From assembly GCF_014490785.1 (NCBI RefSeq), contig NZ_CP051488.1, positions 4,154,001 to 4,218,000 on the forward strand: a stretch of 64,000 nucleotides of DNA. The letters run 5' to 3'. The notes below the pieces were generated by a model, which ran no database searches, had not been told where the DNA came from, and was given only the letters and a program-made list of their open reading frames with translations. The stretch is from Kosakonia sp. SMBL-WEM22 (GTDB lineage: Bacteria > Pseudomonadota > Gammaproteobacteria > Enterobacterales > Enterobacteriaceae). Below, in pieces: positions 18,598 to 28,174 of this stretch. Within the stretch, counting starts at the first letter, position 1; every line of letters begins with the position of its first letter. The translations under genes and the position numbers were made by a program.

Positions 18598-19545
18598 ATG
18601 ATTAAGCTCGGCATCGTGATGGATCCCATCGCGGACATTAACATCAAGAAAGACTCCAGCTTCGCCATGCTGCTGGAAGCACAGCGCCGCGGCTACGAGC
18701 TGCACTATATGGAGATGGACGATCTCTACCTGATTAACGGTGAAGCCCGCGCCCGTACACGTACCCTCTCCGTCGAGCAGAACTACGACAAATGGTATGA
18801 ATTTGGCAGCGAGCAGGATATCGCGCTGGCCGATCTCGACACCGTGCTGATGCGTAAAGATCCGCCGTTCGACACCGAGTATATCTACGCGACCTATATC
18901 CTTGAGCGCGCGGAAGAGAAAGGCACGCTGATTGTTAATAAACCGCAGAGCCTGCGCGACTGTAACGAGAAGCTCTTCACCGCCTGGTTCCCGGAGCTGA
19001 CACCGGAAACGCTGGTTACTCGCGATAAAGCGCGGCTGAAAGCCTTCTGGCAGAAGCACACCGACATTATTCTTAAGCCGCTGGACGGCATGGGCGGCAC
19101 CTCTATTTTCCGCGTCAAAGAGGGCGATCCGAACCTTTCGGTTATCGCAGAAACCCTGACCGAACTGGGCACGCGCTACTGCATGGCGCAGAACTACCTG
19201 CCCGCCATTAAAGAGGGCGACAAACGTGTGCTGGTTGTCGATGGCGAACCGGTGCCTTACTGCCTGGCACGTGTGCCGCAGGGGGGAGAAACCCGTGGCA
19301 ACCTGGCGGCCGGTGGTCGCGGTGAACCGCGTCCGTTGACCGAGAGCGACTGGGAAATCGCGCGTAAAGTCGCCCCAGTGCTGAAAGCCAAAGGGCTGAT
19401 CTTCGTCGGTCTCGATATCATTGGCGATCGCCTGACGGAAATTAACGTCACCAGCCCGACCTGCATCCGTGAAATCGAAGCCGAATTCCCGGTCTCCATC
19501 ACCGGTATGCTGATGGACGCTATCGAAAAACGTCTGGCTAAATAA
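18598..19545 (+). CDS. gshB: GshB, glutathione synthetase
   Basis: A 315-residue ATP-grasp enzyme that joins gamma-glutamylcysteine and glycine. The N-terminal segment KLGIVMDPIADINIKKDSS, the ATP-grasp lid with LKPLDGMGGTSIFRV (about 159-173) and the metal-binding INVTSPTCIREIE (about 282-294) are present. A GGAG box precedes the ATG. It lies between rsmE and yqgE. Confidence 0.97.
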   Translation: MIKLGIVMDPIADINIKKDSSFAMLLEAQRRGYELHYMEMDDLYLINGEARARTRTLSVEQNYDKWYEFGSEQDIALADLDTVLMRKDPPFDTEYIYATYILERAEEKGTLIVNKPQSLRDCNEKLFTAWFPELTPETLVTRDKARLKAFWQKHTDIILKPLDGMGGTSIFRVKEGDPNLSVIAETLTELGTRYCMAQNYLPAIKEGDKRVLVVDGEPVPYCLARVPQGGETRGNLAAGGRGEPRPLTESDWEIARKVAPVLKAKGLIFVGLDIIGDRLTEINVTSPTCIREIEAEFPVSITGMLMDAIEKRLAK

Positions 19546-19662
19546 GTGCCAAGAGGGTGCGAGCGAGAGCCCGCGCCCTTCCCGCTTTATCTCGTGACAG
19601 CATCCTGCTTTCCCCCCATACTACGTTGTCGCTTTTTTGAACCAGGAACAGAACCTCTGACA

Positions 19663-20226
19663 ATGAATTTACAGCATCACTTTCTTATTGCCATGCCTGC
19701 TCTCCAGGATCCCCTCTTCCGGCGCTCCGTTGTCTATATCTGCGAGCACAGCGAGGAAGGGGCGATGGGGCTTATCATCAATAAGCCGCTGGAAAACCTG
19801 ACGGTAGAAGGCGTGCTCGAAAAACTGAAAATCGAGGCCGTTGAACGCGACCCGGCGATCCGTCTTGATAAACCGGTGCTGCTCGGCGGCCCGCTGGCGG
19901 AAGATCGCGGCTTTATCCTGCACACGCCGCCTGCTGGTTTTGCCTCCAGCATTCGCGTCTCGGACAACACCGTGGTTACCACCTCGCGTGACGTGCTGGA
20001 GACGCTCGGCACCGGCGAACAGCCCACTGAGGTGATGGTCGCGCTGGGCTACTCGTCGTGGGATAAGGGGCAACTGGAGGAGGAGATCCTTGATAACGCG
20101 TGGCTTACCGCGCCGGCGGATCTCAATATCCTGTTCAAAACGCCTATTGCCGATCGCTGGCGCGAAGCGGCAAAACTTATCGGCATCGATATTTCGACCA
20201 TGCCTGGCGTCGCGGGGCATGCCTGA
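19663..20226 (+). CDS. yqgE: YqgE, UPF0301 family protein
   Basis: A 187-residue DUF179/UPF0301 protein. Family motifs FLIAMPALQDPLF at the start, GAMGLIINKPL (about 41-51) and LLGGPLAEDRGF (about 79-90) are visible. Function is not established; it is nearly always next to yqgF. The stop overlaps the ruvX start (TGATG), indicating translational coupling. The ATG at 19663 is preferred over the longer open frame because it begins the conserved N-terminus. Confidence 0.93.
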   Translation: MNLQHHFLIAMPALQDPLFRRSVVYICEHSEEGAMGLIINKPLENLTVEGVLEKLKIEAVERDPAIRLDKPVLLGGPLAEDRGFILHTPPAGFASSIRVSDNTVVTTSRDVLETLGTGEQPTEVMVALGYSSWDKGQLEEEILDNAWLTAPADLNILFKTPIADRWREAAKLIGIDISTMPGVAGHA

Positions 20227-20642
20227 TGAGCGGCACACTGCTGGCGTTTGATTTCGGCACCAAAAGCATTGGCGTTGCCATCGGGCAGCGCATTACCGGG
20301 ACGGCGCGCGCGCTGACGGCGCTGAAAGCGCAGGATGGCACGCCGGAGTGGAAGCGGATCGAAAATTTGCTCAAAGAGTGGCAGCCGGAGGCGGTAGTGG
20401 TTGGTTTGCCGCTCAATATGGATGGCACCGAGCAGTTGCTGACTGCCCGCGCCCGTAACTTTGCGAATAAAATTCACGGCCGTTTTGGCGCGAAAGTGAT
20501 CCTGCATGATGAACGGTTAAGCACCGTTGAAGCGCGCTCGGGGCTGTTTGAACGCGGAGGATTCCGCGCCCTTGATAAAGGCAGCGTCGATTCAGCCTCG
20601 GCGGTGATTATTCTCGAAAGCTACTTCGAACTGCATCCTTAA
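20226..20642 (+). CDS. ruvX: RuvX (YqgF), RNase H-fold nuclease for 16S rRNA processing
   Basis: A 138-residue YqgF-family protein with RNase H-like fold. The first strand LLAFDFGTKSIGVA carries the catalytic aspartate, and the later EARSGLFERGGF and KGSVDSASAVIILESYF segments match the family. It is reported to process the 5' end of pre-16S rRNA and act as a Holliday-junction resolvase homologue. Its start overlaps the yqgE stop. Confidence 0.95.
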   Translation: MSGTLLAFDFGTKSIGVAIGQRITGTARALTALKAQDGTPEWKRIENLLKEWQPEAVVVGLPLNMDGTEQLLTARARNFANKIHGRFGAKVILHDERLSTVEARSGLFERGGFRALDKGSVDSASAVIILESYFELHP

Positions 20643-20772
20643 CCCTGCCCGTATCCCCTTCTCTTCCTCTTAGCCGCGATCGCATCGCGGCTTTCTGCCG
20701 ATCCTTCTCACACTTTCCAGCCCCGCTTTTTGCATTCCCAACAATGTTTCTATAAAAGAAACATAAAGGCCT

Positions 20773-21465
20773 TCAGGATTTATCGGTTACACGCTGAACC
20801 AGTTCATGCAGAGCCTCTAAGCGCGTCGCCACCACCGCGTCGTCAACCTGCCACAGGCCGGCAAACGCGAGCGCGGCGGAGTGGGCACCAAGCGGTTTTG
20901 CCATCGACACTTCACCGTCGTCGTGATGCCACACCACATAGCCCTGAGCACGCTGCTGGGCGACATGCGGGCCAAGCTGCTGCCACTGCTCCGGCGTAAA
21001 GCGCTGTTGCAGCGCCTCGTCGCTCTCCGCCGCCAGCAGCGACATGCCGATAACCGACTGCCAGGCAGGCAGCATGTGGAAACCGGCCAGCGCCTGGCTC
21101 ACCTGGCTACCGGGCTCAGAGTGGTAGATGTAGATCACCTGATCCTCCCACAGCACGCCCATCGCCACGACGATATCTTTCGGGGCGTAGCGTTCCAGCA
21201 GCGGCAGGGCATGGGAGAAGAGCGCCGAACCGCGAATTGCCTGTGCCGCCAGCGCATGGATGCCGGGCCCGGGAAGGTAGCGACGCTGCGCGTCCTGCAT
21301 GGTCAAGCCGATGGAAGCCATGGTCATCAACAAGCGGTTTACACGGGTGGTGTTAATGCCCATCAGACGCGACAGCTCACGACAGCCAATGGCGCGATCG
21401 CTGGAGACGAGGTACTGCAGGCAGCGAATGCCATCAATCAGACTTTGGTTCGGTTGAGAAGACAT
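20773..21465 (-). CDS. IclR-family transcriptional regulator
   Basis: A 230-residue regulator. Residues about 8-60 form the winged helix-turn-helix (CRELSRLMGINTTRVNRLLMTM), and the rest is an IclR-type effector-binding domain. It is divergent from the FAD-dependent oxidoreductase gene with 67 bases between the starts, so it probably controls that gene. The effector cannot be told from the sequence; IclR members near carbohydrate oxidoreductases often sense the substrate. This gene pair is absent from the corresponding E. coli locus as I recall it. Confidence 0.85.
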   Translation of the reverse strand: MSSQPNQSLIDGIRCLQYLVSSDRAIGCRELSRLMGINTTRVNRLLMTMASIGLTMQDAQRRYLPGPGIHALAAQAIRGSALFSHALPLLERYAPKDIVVAMGVLWEDQVIYIYHSEPGSQVSQALAGFHMLPAWQSVIGMSLLAAESDEALQQRFTPEQWQQLGPHVAQQRAQGYVVWHHDDGEVSMAKPLGAHSAALAFAGLWQVDDAVVATRLEALHELVQRVTDKS

Positions 21466-21532
21466 TGCAGGGTTCGCTTTTCAGTTAGCTGGAAAAAACG
21501 ATTCTACCGTCAGTCAAAAAGGAAACAAGATA

Positions 21533-23791
21533 ATGAAAATCTTTCCTCACACCGATGCCAGAGCTTTTCCGACCCGGCAGCTGCACGCCGATCTGGTCGT
21601 CGCGGGCGGCGGGCTGGCTGGCCTTTGCGCCGCGCTGGCGGCAGCGCGCGACGGTTTAGAGGTCGTACTGATCCAGGACAGGCCGGTGCTCGGCGGCAAT
21701 GCCTCCAGCGAAGTGCGCCTGTGGGCGAACGGCGCGACATCGCATATGGGCAACAATAACCGCTGGGCGCGCGAAGGCGGCATTATGGGCGAGATTATGG
21801 AGGAGAATCTCTGGCGCAACAAAGAGGGCAATCCGGTGATGTTTGACCTGGTGCTGCTCGATCTCGCCCGAAGCCAGCCGGGGCTGACACTGCTGCTTAA
21901 TACTGCCGTGTTTGAGGTGGAAAAAGAGGCGCAGGCCATCACTCAGGTGAAAGCCTTTAACCCCATCAATGAGACCTTTTATACCGTCAGCGGCGCACAC
22001 TTTTGTGATGCCACCGGCGATGGTGTGCTCGGCTATCTGGCGGGCGCTGAATACCGTGAAGGCGCAGAGGAAGCGGAGGAGCTGGGAGAGAAAATGGCAC
22101 CCGGCGACAACTTCGGCCACAAGCTCGGGCACTCAATCTACTTCTATACCAAACAGACTGCCGGGCCGGTTAACTTTGTTCCCCCCTCCTTCGCGCTGAA
22201 AGATATTACCGCCATCCCCCGCTATAAGCGCCTTACTTCCACCCTTAACGGCTGCGATCTCTGGTGGCTTGAGTGGGGCGGGCGGCTTGATACCGTGCAT
22301 GAGAGCGAAGAGATCAAGTGGGAGCTGTGGAAGATCGTCTGGGGCGTGTGGGATCACATCAAAAACTCCGGCAACTTCCCGGAAGCGGAAAATATGACCA
22401 TCGAGTGGGTCGGCGCCATCCCCGGCAAGCGCGAAAGCCGCCGCTTCGTGGGCGACCATCTGCTGTGCCAGCAGGATATCATCGAGCAGCGCGACCACTA
22501 CGATGCCGTGGGCTATGGCGGCTGGTCGATCGATCTGCACCCGGCGGACGGCGTCTACAGCACCCATGACGGCTGCCGTCAGTTTCACAGCAAAGGCACC
22601 TACACCATCCCGTTTCGCAGCCTCTACAGCCGCTCGCTGGATAACCTGCTGTTGACCGGGCGGCTCATCTCCGCTTCGCACGTCGCCTTCGGCAGTGCCC
22701 GCGTGATGTGCACCTGCGGCCTGCTGGGCGAGGTTGTTGGACGCGCCGCCGCGCTGTGCCATGCGCGCGGTCTCACGCCGCAGGCTCTGGCGCAGCGCGA
22801 GCATATCGGCGCGTTGCAACAGCAGTTGCAGCTTAACGGCTGCTATATCCCGCGCCAGTGGCTTAATGACCCGGCGGCCGGTGCAAGCGTCAGCGCCAGC
22901 AGTGAGTACCATCTGACGGCGCTCGCGCCTAACGGCAACTGGCATCCGCTGGCGGAGAGGATGGCGCTGCTGCTGCCTGTCCCGGCAGGCCATACCGTGC
23001 CGTCTATTACCCTGCGGCTGCGGGCAAAGCGGCCTACGGAGCTGACGGTCTCCCTGCTCGGCAGTGTGCGGGCCGGCAACTTCACCCCGGATTGCCACTT
23101 CGAAGAGCAGGTGCTGAGCGTGGCGGGCGAAGGCGAGCAGACCGTCACCTTCCAGTGGCAGAGCGAACGCAACCAGTATGTTTTTCTCGCCTTCGCCGCG
23201 CATGAAGAGGTTGAGATCGCGCTAACCGATACGCACCTGCCGGGCATCATGACGGTGTTTAACAGCCTTAATGCGCGCGTCGCCAAACATACCCGCCAGG
23301 TCGCCGATGGCGATTACGGCGTCGATGAGTTTGATTTCTGGCTGCCCCGCCGCCACCCTTCACAAATCATGCCCGCCCTGCGCTGCGATCCGCCCATCTC
23401 AGCCTGGAGCATGCAGAATGTGCTTAATGGCCGCCTGCGCCCCGAGCAGCAGATCAATGCCTGGTCCCCGGCCATGGATGACACCGCGCCGGAGATCGTC
23501 TGGCGCTGGGAGAACCCGCTGGAGATTAGACAGCTGACGCTGGTGCAGGATAACGATTTCGATAACGCCATGGAGTCCGTACAGATGGGACACCCGCTCG
23601 CCGTCACGCCGCACTGCATTACGCACTACCGCCTGTGGGCCGATGAGTGGCTGCTGGCAGAGGTTCATGACAACCACCACTCCGTCTGCCAACATCGGTT
23701 CACCCGCCCCATCACGGCAAGCAGCGTCAGGCTGGAGATCCTCGCCACTGCGGGCGCGCTGCCAGCGGTGTACGCGCTGCATCTCCACTAA
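21533..23791 (+). CDS. FAD-dependent oxidoreductase, 752 residues
   Basis: The N-terminal half is a FAD-binding oxidoreductase of the FAD_oxidored family: the dinucleotide motif LVVAGGGLAGLCAALAAARDG at residues 20-40, GGNASSEVR (about 54-62) as the second glycine-rich stretch, and LDNLLLTGRLISASHVA (about 369-385) near the isoalloxazine. The C-terminal 300 residues have a beta-rich pattern reminiscent of carbohydrate- or discoidin-like domains, but I cannot name the family. It has an AAAAGGAA ribosome site and a 4-base convergent overlap with yggR. Substrate unknown; the family includes putative sugar or glycoside dehydrogenases, which is only a hint. Confidence 0.8.
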   Translation: MKIFPHTDARAFPTRQLHADLVVAGGGLAGLCAALAAARDGLEVVLIQDRPVLGGNASSEVRLWANGATSHMGNNNRWAREGGIMGEIMEENLWRNKEGNPVMFDLVLLDLARSQPGLTLLLNTAVFEVEKEAQAITQVKAFNPINETFYTVSGAHFCDATGDGVLGYLAGAEYREGAEEAEELGEKMAPGDNFGHKLGHSIYFYTKQTAGPVNFVPPSFALKDITAIPRYKRLTSTLNGCDLWWLEWGGRLDTVHESEEIKWELWKIVWGVWDHIKNSGNFPEAENMTIEWVGAIPGKRESRRFVGDHLLCQQDIIEQRDHYDAVGYGGWSIDLHPADGVYSTHDGCRQFHSKGTYTIPFRSLYSRSLDNLLLTGRLISASHVAFGSARVMCTCGLLGEVVGRAAALCHARGLTPQALAQREHIGALQQQLQLNGCYIPRQWLNDPAAGASVSASSEYHLTALAPNGNWHPLAERMALLLPVPAGHTVPSITLRLRAKRPTELTVSLLGSVRAGNFTPDCHFEEQVLSVAGEGEQTVTFQWQSERNQYVFLAFAAHEEVEIALTDTHLPGIMTVFNSLNARVAKHTRQVADGDYGVDEFDFWLPRRHPSQIMPALRCDPPISAWSMQNVLNGRLRPEQQINAWSPAMDDTAPEIVWRWENPLEIRQLTLVQDNDFDNAMESVQMGHPLAVTPHCITHYRLWADEWLLAEVHDNHHSVCQHRFTRPITASSVRLEILATAGALPAVYALHLH

Positions 23792-24768
23792 AGACGCCCT
23801 TCGCGCATCCGCTGCTGGTGGCTCTGCGCAAAGGTCTGCATTCCTTGCTGCTGCCCGGTTTGCATCACGCCGGGCAGCTGGTGCGTTTTGCCTTCGCGGA
23901 TAAGGTTCGCCACCGCCGGAGTATTTATCAGCAGTTCAAACAGCGCCACGCGCCCGCCCTGCTTATCCGCCTCCAGCCTCTGCGCCAGCACCGCCTGTAA
24001 GCTGCCCGCCAGCTGTCTGCGCACTGGCTCCTTCTCCTGCGCAGGAAAGCTGTCCACCAGCCTCTCGACGGCCTGCGCTGCACCGCGTGTATGCAAGGTT
24101 GCCAGCACCAGATGCCCGGTTTCAGCGGCGGTCAGCGCCAGGCGAATCGTCTCGCTATCGCGCAGCTCGCCAAGCAGGATCACATCCGGATCCTGGCGCA
24201 GCGCCGCGCGCAGCCCGTCGGCAAACGAGGCGCAGTGTTGTCCTATTTCGCGCTGCTGAATCAGGCTGTTGCCGCTCTGGTGCAGGAACTCAATAGGATC
24301 TTCCAGCGTCACAATATGTGCCCCGGCCTGGTGATTGAGGTGCTGCACCATCGCTGCAAGGGTTGTCGATTTACCGCTGCCCGTCGCGCCGGTGACGAGG
24401 ATCAGGCCGTTCTCCCGCGCCAGTAGTTCGGCCAGCGCTGCCGGAGCAGAGATATCGTTAAGCTGCGGGCAGCGCTGTGGCAACAGGCGCAGCGCTAACG
24501 AGATGCCGCCGTGGCGGGCAAATGCGCCTGCGCGCAGCCGCCTGCCGCTTGCGGTGGTCAGAGCAAAATCCACCTGCCTCGACTCGCGCCACTGCTGCTG
24601 CTGAAGAGGGGTAAGCTGCCCGCTGAGCAGTGCGCTGATATCGGGCGGCTCAAAAGGCGCAGCGATAAGCTGTCCGTGCTGTCGCCAGCGCGGTGGACAA
24701 CCACTGCACAGGTGTAGATCCGAGACATTATGCTTTACACTAAGCGCCACTATTTCTTCTATATCCAT
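23788..24768 (-). CDS. yggR: YggR, PilT-like type IV pilus ATPase
   Basis: A 326-residue secretion-superfamily ATPase. The Walker A motif GATGSGKSTT lies at about residues 119-128; LEDPIEFLH, the Asp box LRQDPDVILLGELRD and the His box TGHLVLATLHTRGAAQ follow. E. coli YggR has this location. PilT proteins retract type IV pili, but YggR is encoded away from pilus genes and its role is unproven. It is divergent from yggS with 17 bases between the starts. Confidence 0.92.
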   Translation of the reverse strand: MDIEEIVALSVKHNVSDLHLCSGCPPRWRQHGQLIAAPFEPPDISALLSGQLTPLQQQQWRESRQVDFALTTASGRRLRAGAFARHGGISLALRLLPQRCPQLNDISAPAALAELLARENGLILVTGATGSGKSTTLAAMVQHLNHQAGAHIVTLEDPIEFLHQSGNSLIQQREIGQHCASFADGLRAALRQDPDVILLGELRDSETIRLALTAAETGHLVLATLHTRGAAQAVERLVDSFPAQEKEPVRRQLAGSLQAVLAQRLEADKQGGRVALFELLINTPAVANLIREGKTHQLPGVMQTGQQQGMQTFAQSHQQRMREGRL

Positions 24769-24785
24769 TACGCCATCCTGGAATC

Positions 24786-25490
24786 ATGAACGATATCGCG
24801 CATAACCTGGCACAGGTCCGGGACAAAATCTCCGCCGCGGCGGCACGCTGCGGCCGGGCTTCAGAAGAAGTTACGTTACTTGCAGTGAGTAAAACCAAGC
24901 CTGCGAGCGCCGTCGCAGAAGCGATCGACGCCGGACAGCGTGCGTTTGGTGAAAACTATGTGCAGGAGGGGGTGGAGAAGATCCAGCACTTCCAGCAGGC
25001 GGGTGTCAGCGGGCTGGAGTGGCACTTTATCGGCCCGTTGCAGTCCAACAAAAGCCGTCTGGTAGCGGAGCACTTCGACTGGTGCCACACTGTCGACCGT
25101 CTGCGCATCGCCAGCCGCCTTAGCGAGCAGCGCCCGGCCACGCGCGCGCCGCTGAATGTTCTTATCCAAATCAACATCAGCGATGAGCAGAGCAAGTCCG
25201 GCATCGCCCTGAGCGAGCTGAATGAACTTGCCGCGCAACTCGTTGAACTGCCGGGCATCTGCCTGCGCGGGTTGATGGCGATCCCGGCACCGGAAGCAGA
25301 GTACGAACGGCAGTTTGCCGTGGCACGGCAAATGGCTGTAGCATTTGAGGCGCTTAAAACACGTTATTCAACGGTGGATACCCTGTCGTTGGGCATGACG
25401 GATGATATGTCCGCAGCCATCGCGGCGGGCAGTACGATGGTGCGCATTGGTACCGCCATTTTTGGTGCGCGCGATTACACAAAAAAGTAA
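24786..25490 (+). CDS. yggS: YggS, PLP homeostasis protein (PLPBP)
   Basis: A 234-residue fold-type III PLP-binding protein. The PLP lysine lies in TLLAVSKTKPA (about residues 30-40), with FGENYVQEGVEK and WHFIGPLQSNKSR following. It has no known catalysis and buffers pyridoxal 5'-phosphate and amino acid pools. First gene of the yggS-yggT-yggU-rdgB-hemW run. Confidence 0.96.
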   Translation: MNDIAHNLAQVRDKISAAAARCGRASEEVTLLAVSKTKPASAVAEAIDAGQRAFGENYVQEGVEKIQHFQQAGVSGLEWHFIGPLQSNKSRLVAEHFDWCHTVDRLRIASRLSEQRPATRAPLNVLIQINISDEQSKSGIALSELNELAAQLVELPGICLRGLMAIPAPEAEYERQFAVARQMAVAFEALKTRYSTVDTLSLGMTDDMSAAIAAGSTMVRIGTAIFGARDYTKK

Positions 25491-25508
25491 GAGAAACTGA
25501 GGAACGCC

Positions 25509-26075
25509 ATGTATACGTTGACTCGCCTGCTCTCAACAGTGATTGAACTCTACACCATGGTTCTGCTGTTGCGCGTCTGGATGCAGTGGGCACGCTGTGA
25601 TTTTTATAACCCTTTTTCGCAATTTGTCGTTAAAGCCACCCAGCCAATTGTCGGGCCGCTGCGCCGCATTATCCCGGCGATAGGACCGCTCGACAGCGCC
25701 TCGCTGCTGGTCGCTTTTGTGCTGTGCTTTATCAAATTTATCGTGCTGTATATGGTGGTTACCTTTCAGCCGGTTATCTGGATATCTGCCCTGCTTATTC
25801 TGGTCAAAACCACTGGCATGATGATTTTGTATGTTCTGATAGCCATGGCAGTCATGAGTTGGGTCAGCCAGGGCCGCAGCCCGGCTGAGTACGCGCTGGT
25901 TCAGCTGACCGAGCCGCTGCTGCGCCCGATCCGCAACCTGCTACCGGCAATGGGCGGCATCGACTTCTCGCCGATGATCCTCGTGCTGCTGCTCTATGCG
26001 CTTAATATGGGGGTTGCCGAACTGCTGCAATCCCTCGGTTATGTAGGACTGGCGGGGGTGTGGCTTGGAAGATGA
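25509..26075 (+). CDS. yggT: YggT family integral membrane protein
   Basis: A 188-residue inner-membrane protein with two copies of the YggT unit, each with paired hydrophobic helices; the first ends in QPIVGPLRRIIPAIGPLD and the second in EPLLRPIRNLLPAMGGID. It may take part in osmotic or ion homeostasis; function not settled. The stop overlaps the yggU start. Confidence 0.93.
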   Translation: MYTLTRLLSTVIELYTMVLLLRVWMQWARCDFYNPFSQFVVKATQPIVGPLRRIIPAIGPLDSASLLVAFVLCFIKFIVLYMVVTFQPVIWISALLILVKTTGMMILYVLIAMAVMSWVSQGRSPAEYALVQLTEPLLRPIRNLLPAMGGIDFSPMILVLLLYALNMGVAELLQSLGYVGLAGVWLGR

Positions 26076-26362
26076 GTGCTGTTGAATCTTCTCAGGACGG
26101 GCTGGTTTTACGGCTTTATATTCAGCCGAAAGCCAGCCGCGATGCGATTATCGGTTTGCATGGCGACAAAGTAAAAGTCGCCATCACCGCCCCGCCAGTG
26201 GATGGCCAGGCCAATGCACACCTGGTGAAATTTCTCGCTAAACAGTTCCGCGTCGCGAAAAGCCAGGTGCTGATCGAAAAGGGCGAACTGGGCCGCCATA
26301 AACAGATTAAAATCGTTCATCCGCAACAGATCCCGACGGAAGTCGCGGCGCTGATAAATTAG
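26072..26362 (+). CDS. yggU: YggU, DUF167 family protein
   Basis: A 96-residue DUF167 protein with the family core LYIQPKASRDAIIGLHGDKVKVAITAPPVDGQANAHL (split here only by reading), ending GELGRHKQIKI. Starting at 26072 gives the E. coli length; ATGA overlaps the yggT stop, so the two are translationally coupled. Function not known. Confidence 0.93.
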   Translation: MSAVESSQDGLVLRLYIQPKASRDAIIGLHGDKVKVAITAPPVDGQANAHLVKFLAKQFRVAKSQVLIEKGELGRHKQIKIVHPQQIPTEVAALIN

Positions 26363-26370
26363 GATCCCCT

Positions 26371-26964
26371 ATGCAAAAAGTTGTCCTCGCCACCGGTAAC
26401 GCCGGTAAAGTGCGCGAGCTTGCCTCGCTGCTCAATGATTTCGGCCTTGATGTGGTCGCCCAAACCGAGCTGGACGTTGAATCCGTTGAAGAGACCGGGC
26501 TGACCTTCATTGAAAACGCCATTCTGAAAGCCCGCCATGCGGCAAAAGTGACCGGTTTACCCGCCATTGCCGATGATTCGGGGCTGGCGGTGGATGCGCT
26601 GGGCGGCGCGCCGGGGATCTACTCTGCGCGCTATGCGGGCCTTGAAGCCAGCGACCAGCAGAACCTCGAAAAACTGCTCGATGCGCTACAAAACGTGCCG
26701 GACGGTGAGCGCCAGGCGCAGTTCCACTGTGTGCTGGTTTACATGCGCCACGCCGACGATCCGACCCCGCTGGTGTGCCACGGGAGCTGGCCTGGCACGA
26801 TTGCCCGTGCGCCTGCCGGCAGCGGCGGCTTTGGTTACGATCCCATCTTTTTCGTCCCCTCCGAAGGCAAAACCGCCGCGGAGCTGACTCGCGACGAGAA
26901 GCGCGCCCTCTCCCATCGTGGTCAGGCGTTAACCCTGTTACTGGAAGCAATGCGTAATGGCTGA
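26371..26964 (+). CDS. rdgB: RdgB, dITP/XTP pyrophosphatase
   Basis: A 197-residue Ham1/RdgB enzyme that hydrolyses dITP, ITP and XTP to monophosphates and so keeps deaminated purines out of DNA. The substrate motif LATGNAGKVREL at the start, ADDSGLAVDALGGAPGIYSAR (about 68-88) and SGGFGYDPIFF near residue 151 are present. Its 3' end overlaps the hemW start by eight bases. Confidence 0.97.
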   Translation: MQKVVLATGNAGKVRELASLLNDFGLDVVAQTELDVESVEETGLTFIENAILKARHAAKVTGLPAIADDSGLAVDALGGAPGIYSARYAGLEASDQQNLEKLLDALQNVPDGERQAQFHCVLVYMRHADDPTPLVCHGSWPGTIARAPAGSGGFGYDPIFFVPSEGKTAAELTRDEKRALSHRGQALTLLLEAMRNG

Positions 26965-28093
26965 TTTGCCGCCTCTGAGTCTCTATATCCACATTCCCTG
27001 GTGCGTGCAGAAGTGCCCCTACTGCGACTTCAACTCCCATGCGCTGAAGGGCGAAGTGCCGCACGACGATTATGTCCAGCATCTGCTTGCGGATCTGGAT
27101 GGTGATGCCGCTTACGCCCAGGGACGGGAAATAAAGACCATCTTTATCGGCGGCGGTACGCCAAGCCTGCTCTCCGGCCCGGCGATGCAGACTCTGCTCG
27201 ATGGCGTTCGCGCGCGTCTGCCGCTGGCCAGTGATGCGGAAATTACCATGGAGGCGAACCCCGGCACCGTTGAGGCTGACCGCTTCGCCGACTATCAGCG
27301 CGCTGGCGTTAACCGCATCTCAATAGGCGTGCAGAGTTTCAGCGAAACCAAGTTGCAGCGCCTCGGGCGTATTCACGGCCCCGAAGAAGCCAAACGCGCG
27401 GCAAATCTGGCAAGCGGGCTGGGGCTGCGCAGCTTTAACCTCGATTTAATGCACGGCTTGCCGGATCAATCCGTTGAGGAAGCGCTCGACGATCTGCGCC
27501 AGGCCATCGCGTTAAATCCGCCGCATCTGTCGTGGTATCAGCTCACTATCGAACCCAATACGCTCTTCAGCTCGCGCCCTCCGGTGCTACCGGATGATGA
27601 CGCACTGTGGGATATCTTCGAGCAGGGCCACCAGATCCTGACGGCGGCGGGTTACCAGCAGTATGAAACCTCGGCCTATGCCAAACCGGGTTATCAGTGT
27701 CAGCACAACCTGAACTACTGGCGTTTCGGCGACTATCTCGGTATCGGCTGCGGTGCGCACGGCAAAGTGACCTTCGCGGATGGGCGCATTTTGCGTACGG
27801 CGAAAACGCGTCATCCACGCGGCTATATGCAGGGTAATTACCTTGATAAGCAGCATGATGTTGAAGAGCAGGATAAACCGTTTGAGTTCTTTATGAACCG
27901 TTTTCGCCTGCTGGAACCGGCACCGCGGGTAGAGTTTCCCGCTTATACCGGGCTGGATGAAGCGATAATTCGCCCGCAAATTGAGCAAGCGCTGGAACTC
28001 AATTATCTGAGCGAAAATGCAACGCACTGGCAGATTACCGGGCACGGTAAGCTATTTCTTAATTCATTGCTTGAGTTGTTTCTCAACGAATAA
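26957..28093 (+). CDS. hemW: HemW, radical-SAM heme chaperone
   Basis: A 378-residue radical S-adenosylmethionine protein. The cluster motif CVQKCPYCDF lies at residues 16-25, followed by FIGGGTPSLLS and the HemN-like C-terminal domain. It is similar to coproporphyrinogen dehydrogenase but in characterised bacteria binds heme and delivers it to respiratory enzymes. Last gene of the yggS-hemW run, with a bidirectional terminator after it. Confidence 0.95.
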   Translation: MADLPPLSLYIHIPWCVQKCPYCDFNSHALKGEVPHDDYVQHLLADLDGDAAYAQGREIKTIFIGGGTPSLLSGPAMQTLLDGVRARLPLASDAEITMEANPGTVEADRFADYQRAGVNRISIGVQSFSETKLQRLGRIHGPEEAKRAANLASGLGLRSFNLDLMHGLPDQSVEEALDDLRQAIALNPPHLSWYQLTIEPNTLFSSRPPVLPDDDALWDIFEQGHQILTAAGYQQYETSAYAKPGYQCQHNLNYWRFGDYLGIGCGAHGKVTFADGRILRTAKTRHPRGYMQGNYLDKQHDVEEQDKPFEFFMNRFRLLEPAPRVEFPAYTGLDEAIIRPQIEQALELNYLSENATHWQITGHGKLFLNSLLELFLNE

Positions 28094-28110
28094 CACCGAT
28101 TGAGAGATAA

Positions 28111-28141
28111 AATTAAGGGGAAATATTATTTCCCCTTAATT
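28111..28141. terminator. Bidirectional terminator between hemW and fepE
   Basis: A perfect 13-base inverted repeat AATTAAGGGGAAA/TTTCCCCTTAATT with a five-base loop, with A/T-rich flanks on both sides, between two convergent genes. Confidence 0.88.
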
Positions 28142-28174
28142 ATTTTAGTATTGTGATTATTTTAAAAATGATGG

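Noticed and set aside
22133..23203. 356-residue frame opposite the FAD oxidoreductase
   Set aside because: Shadow frame in GC-rich DNA with low-complexity composition.
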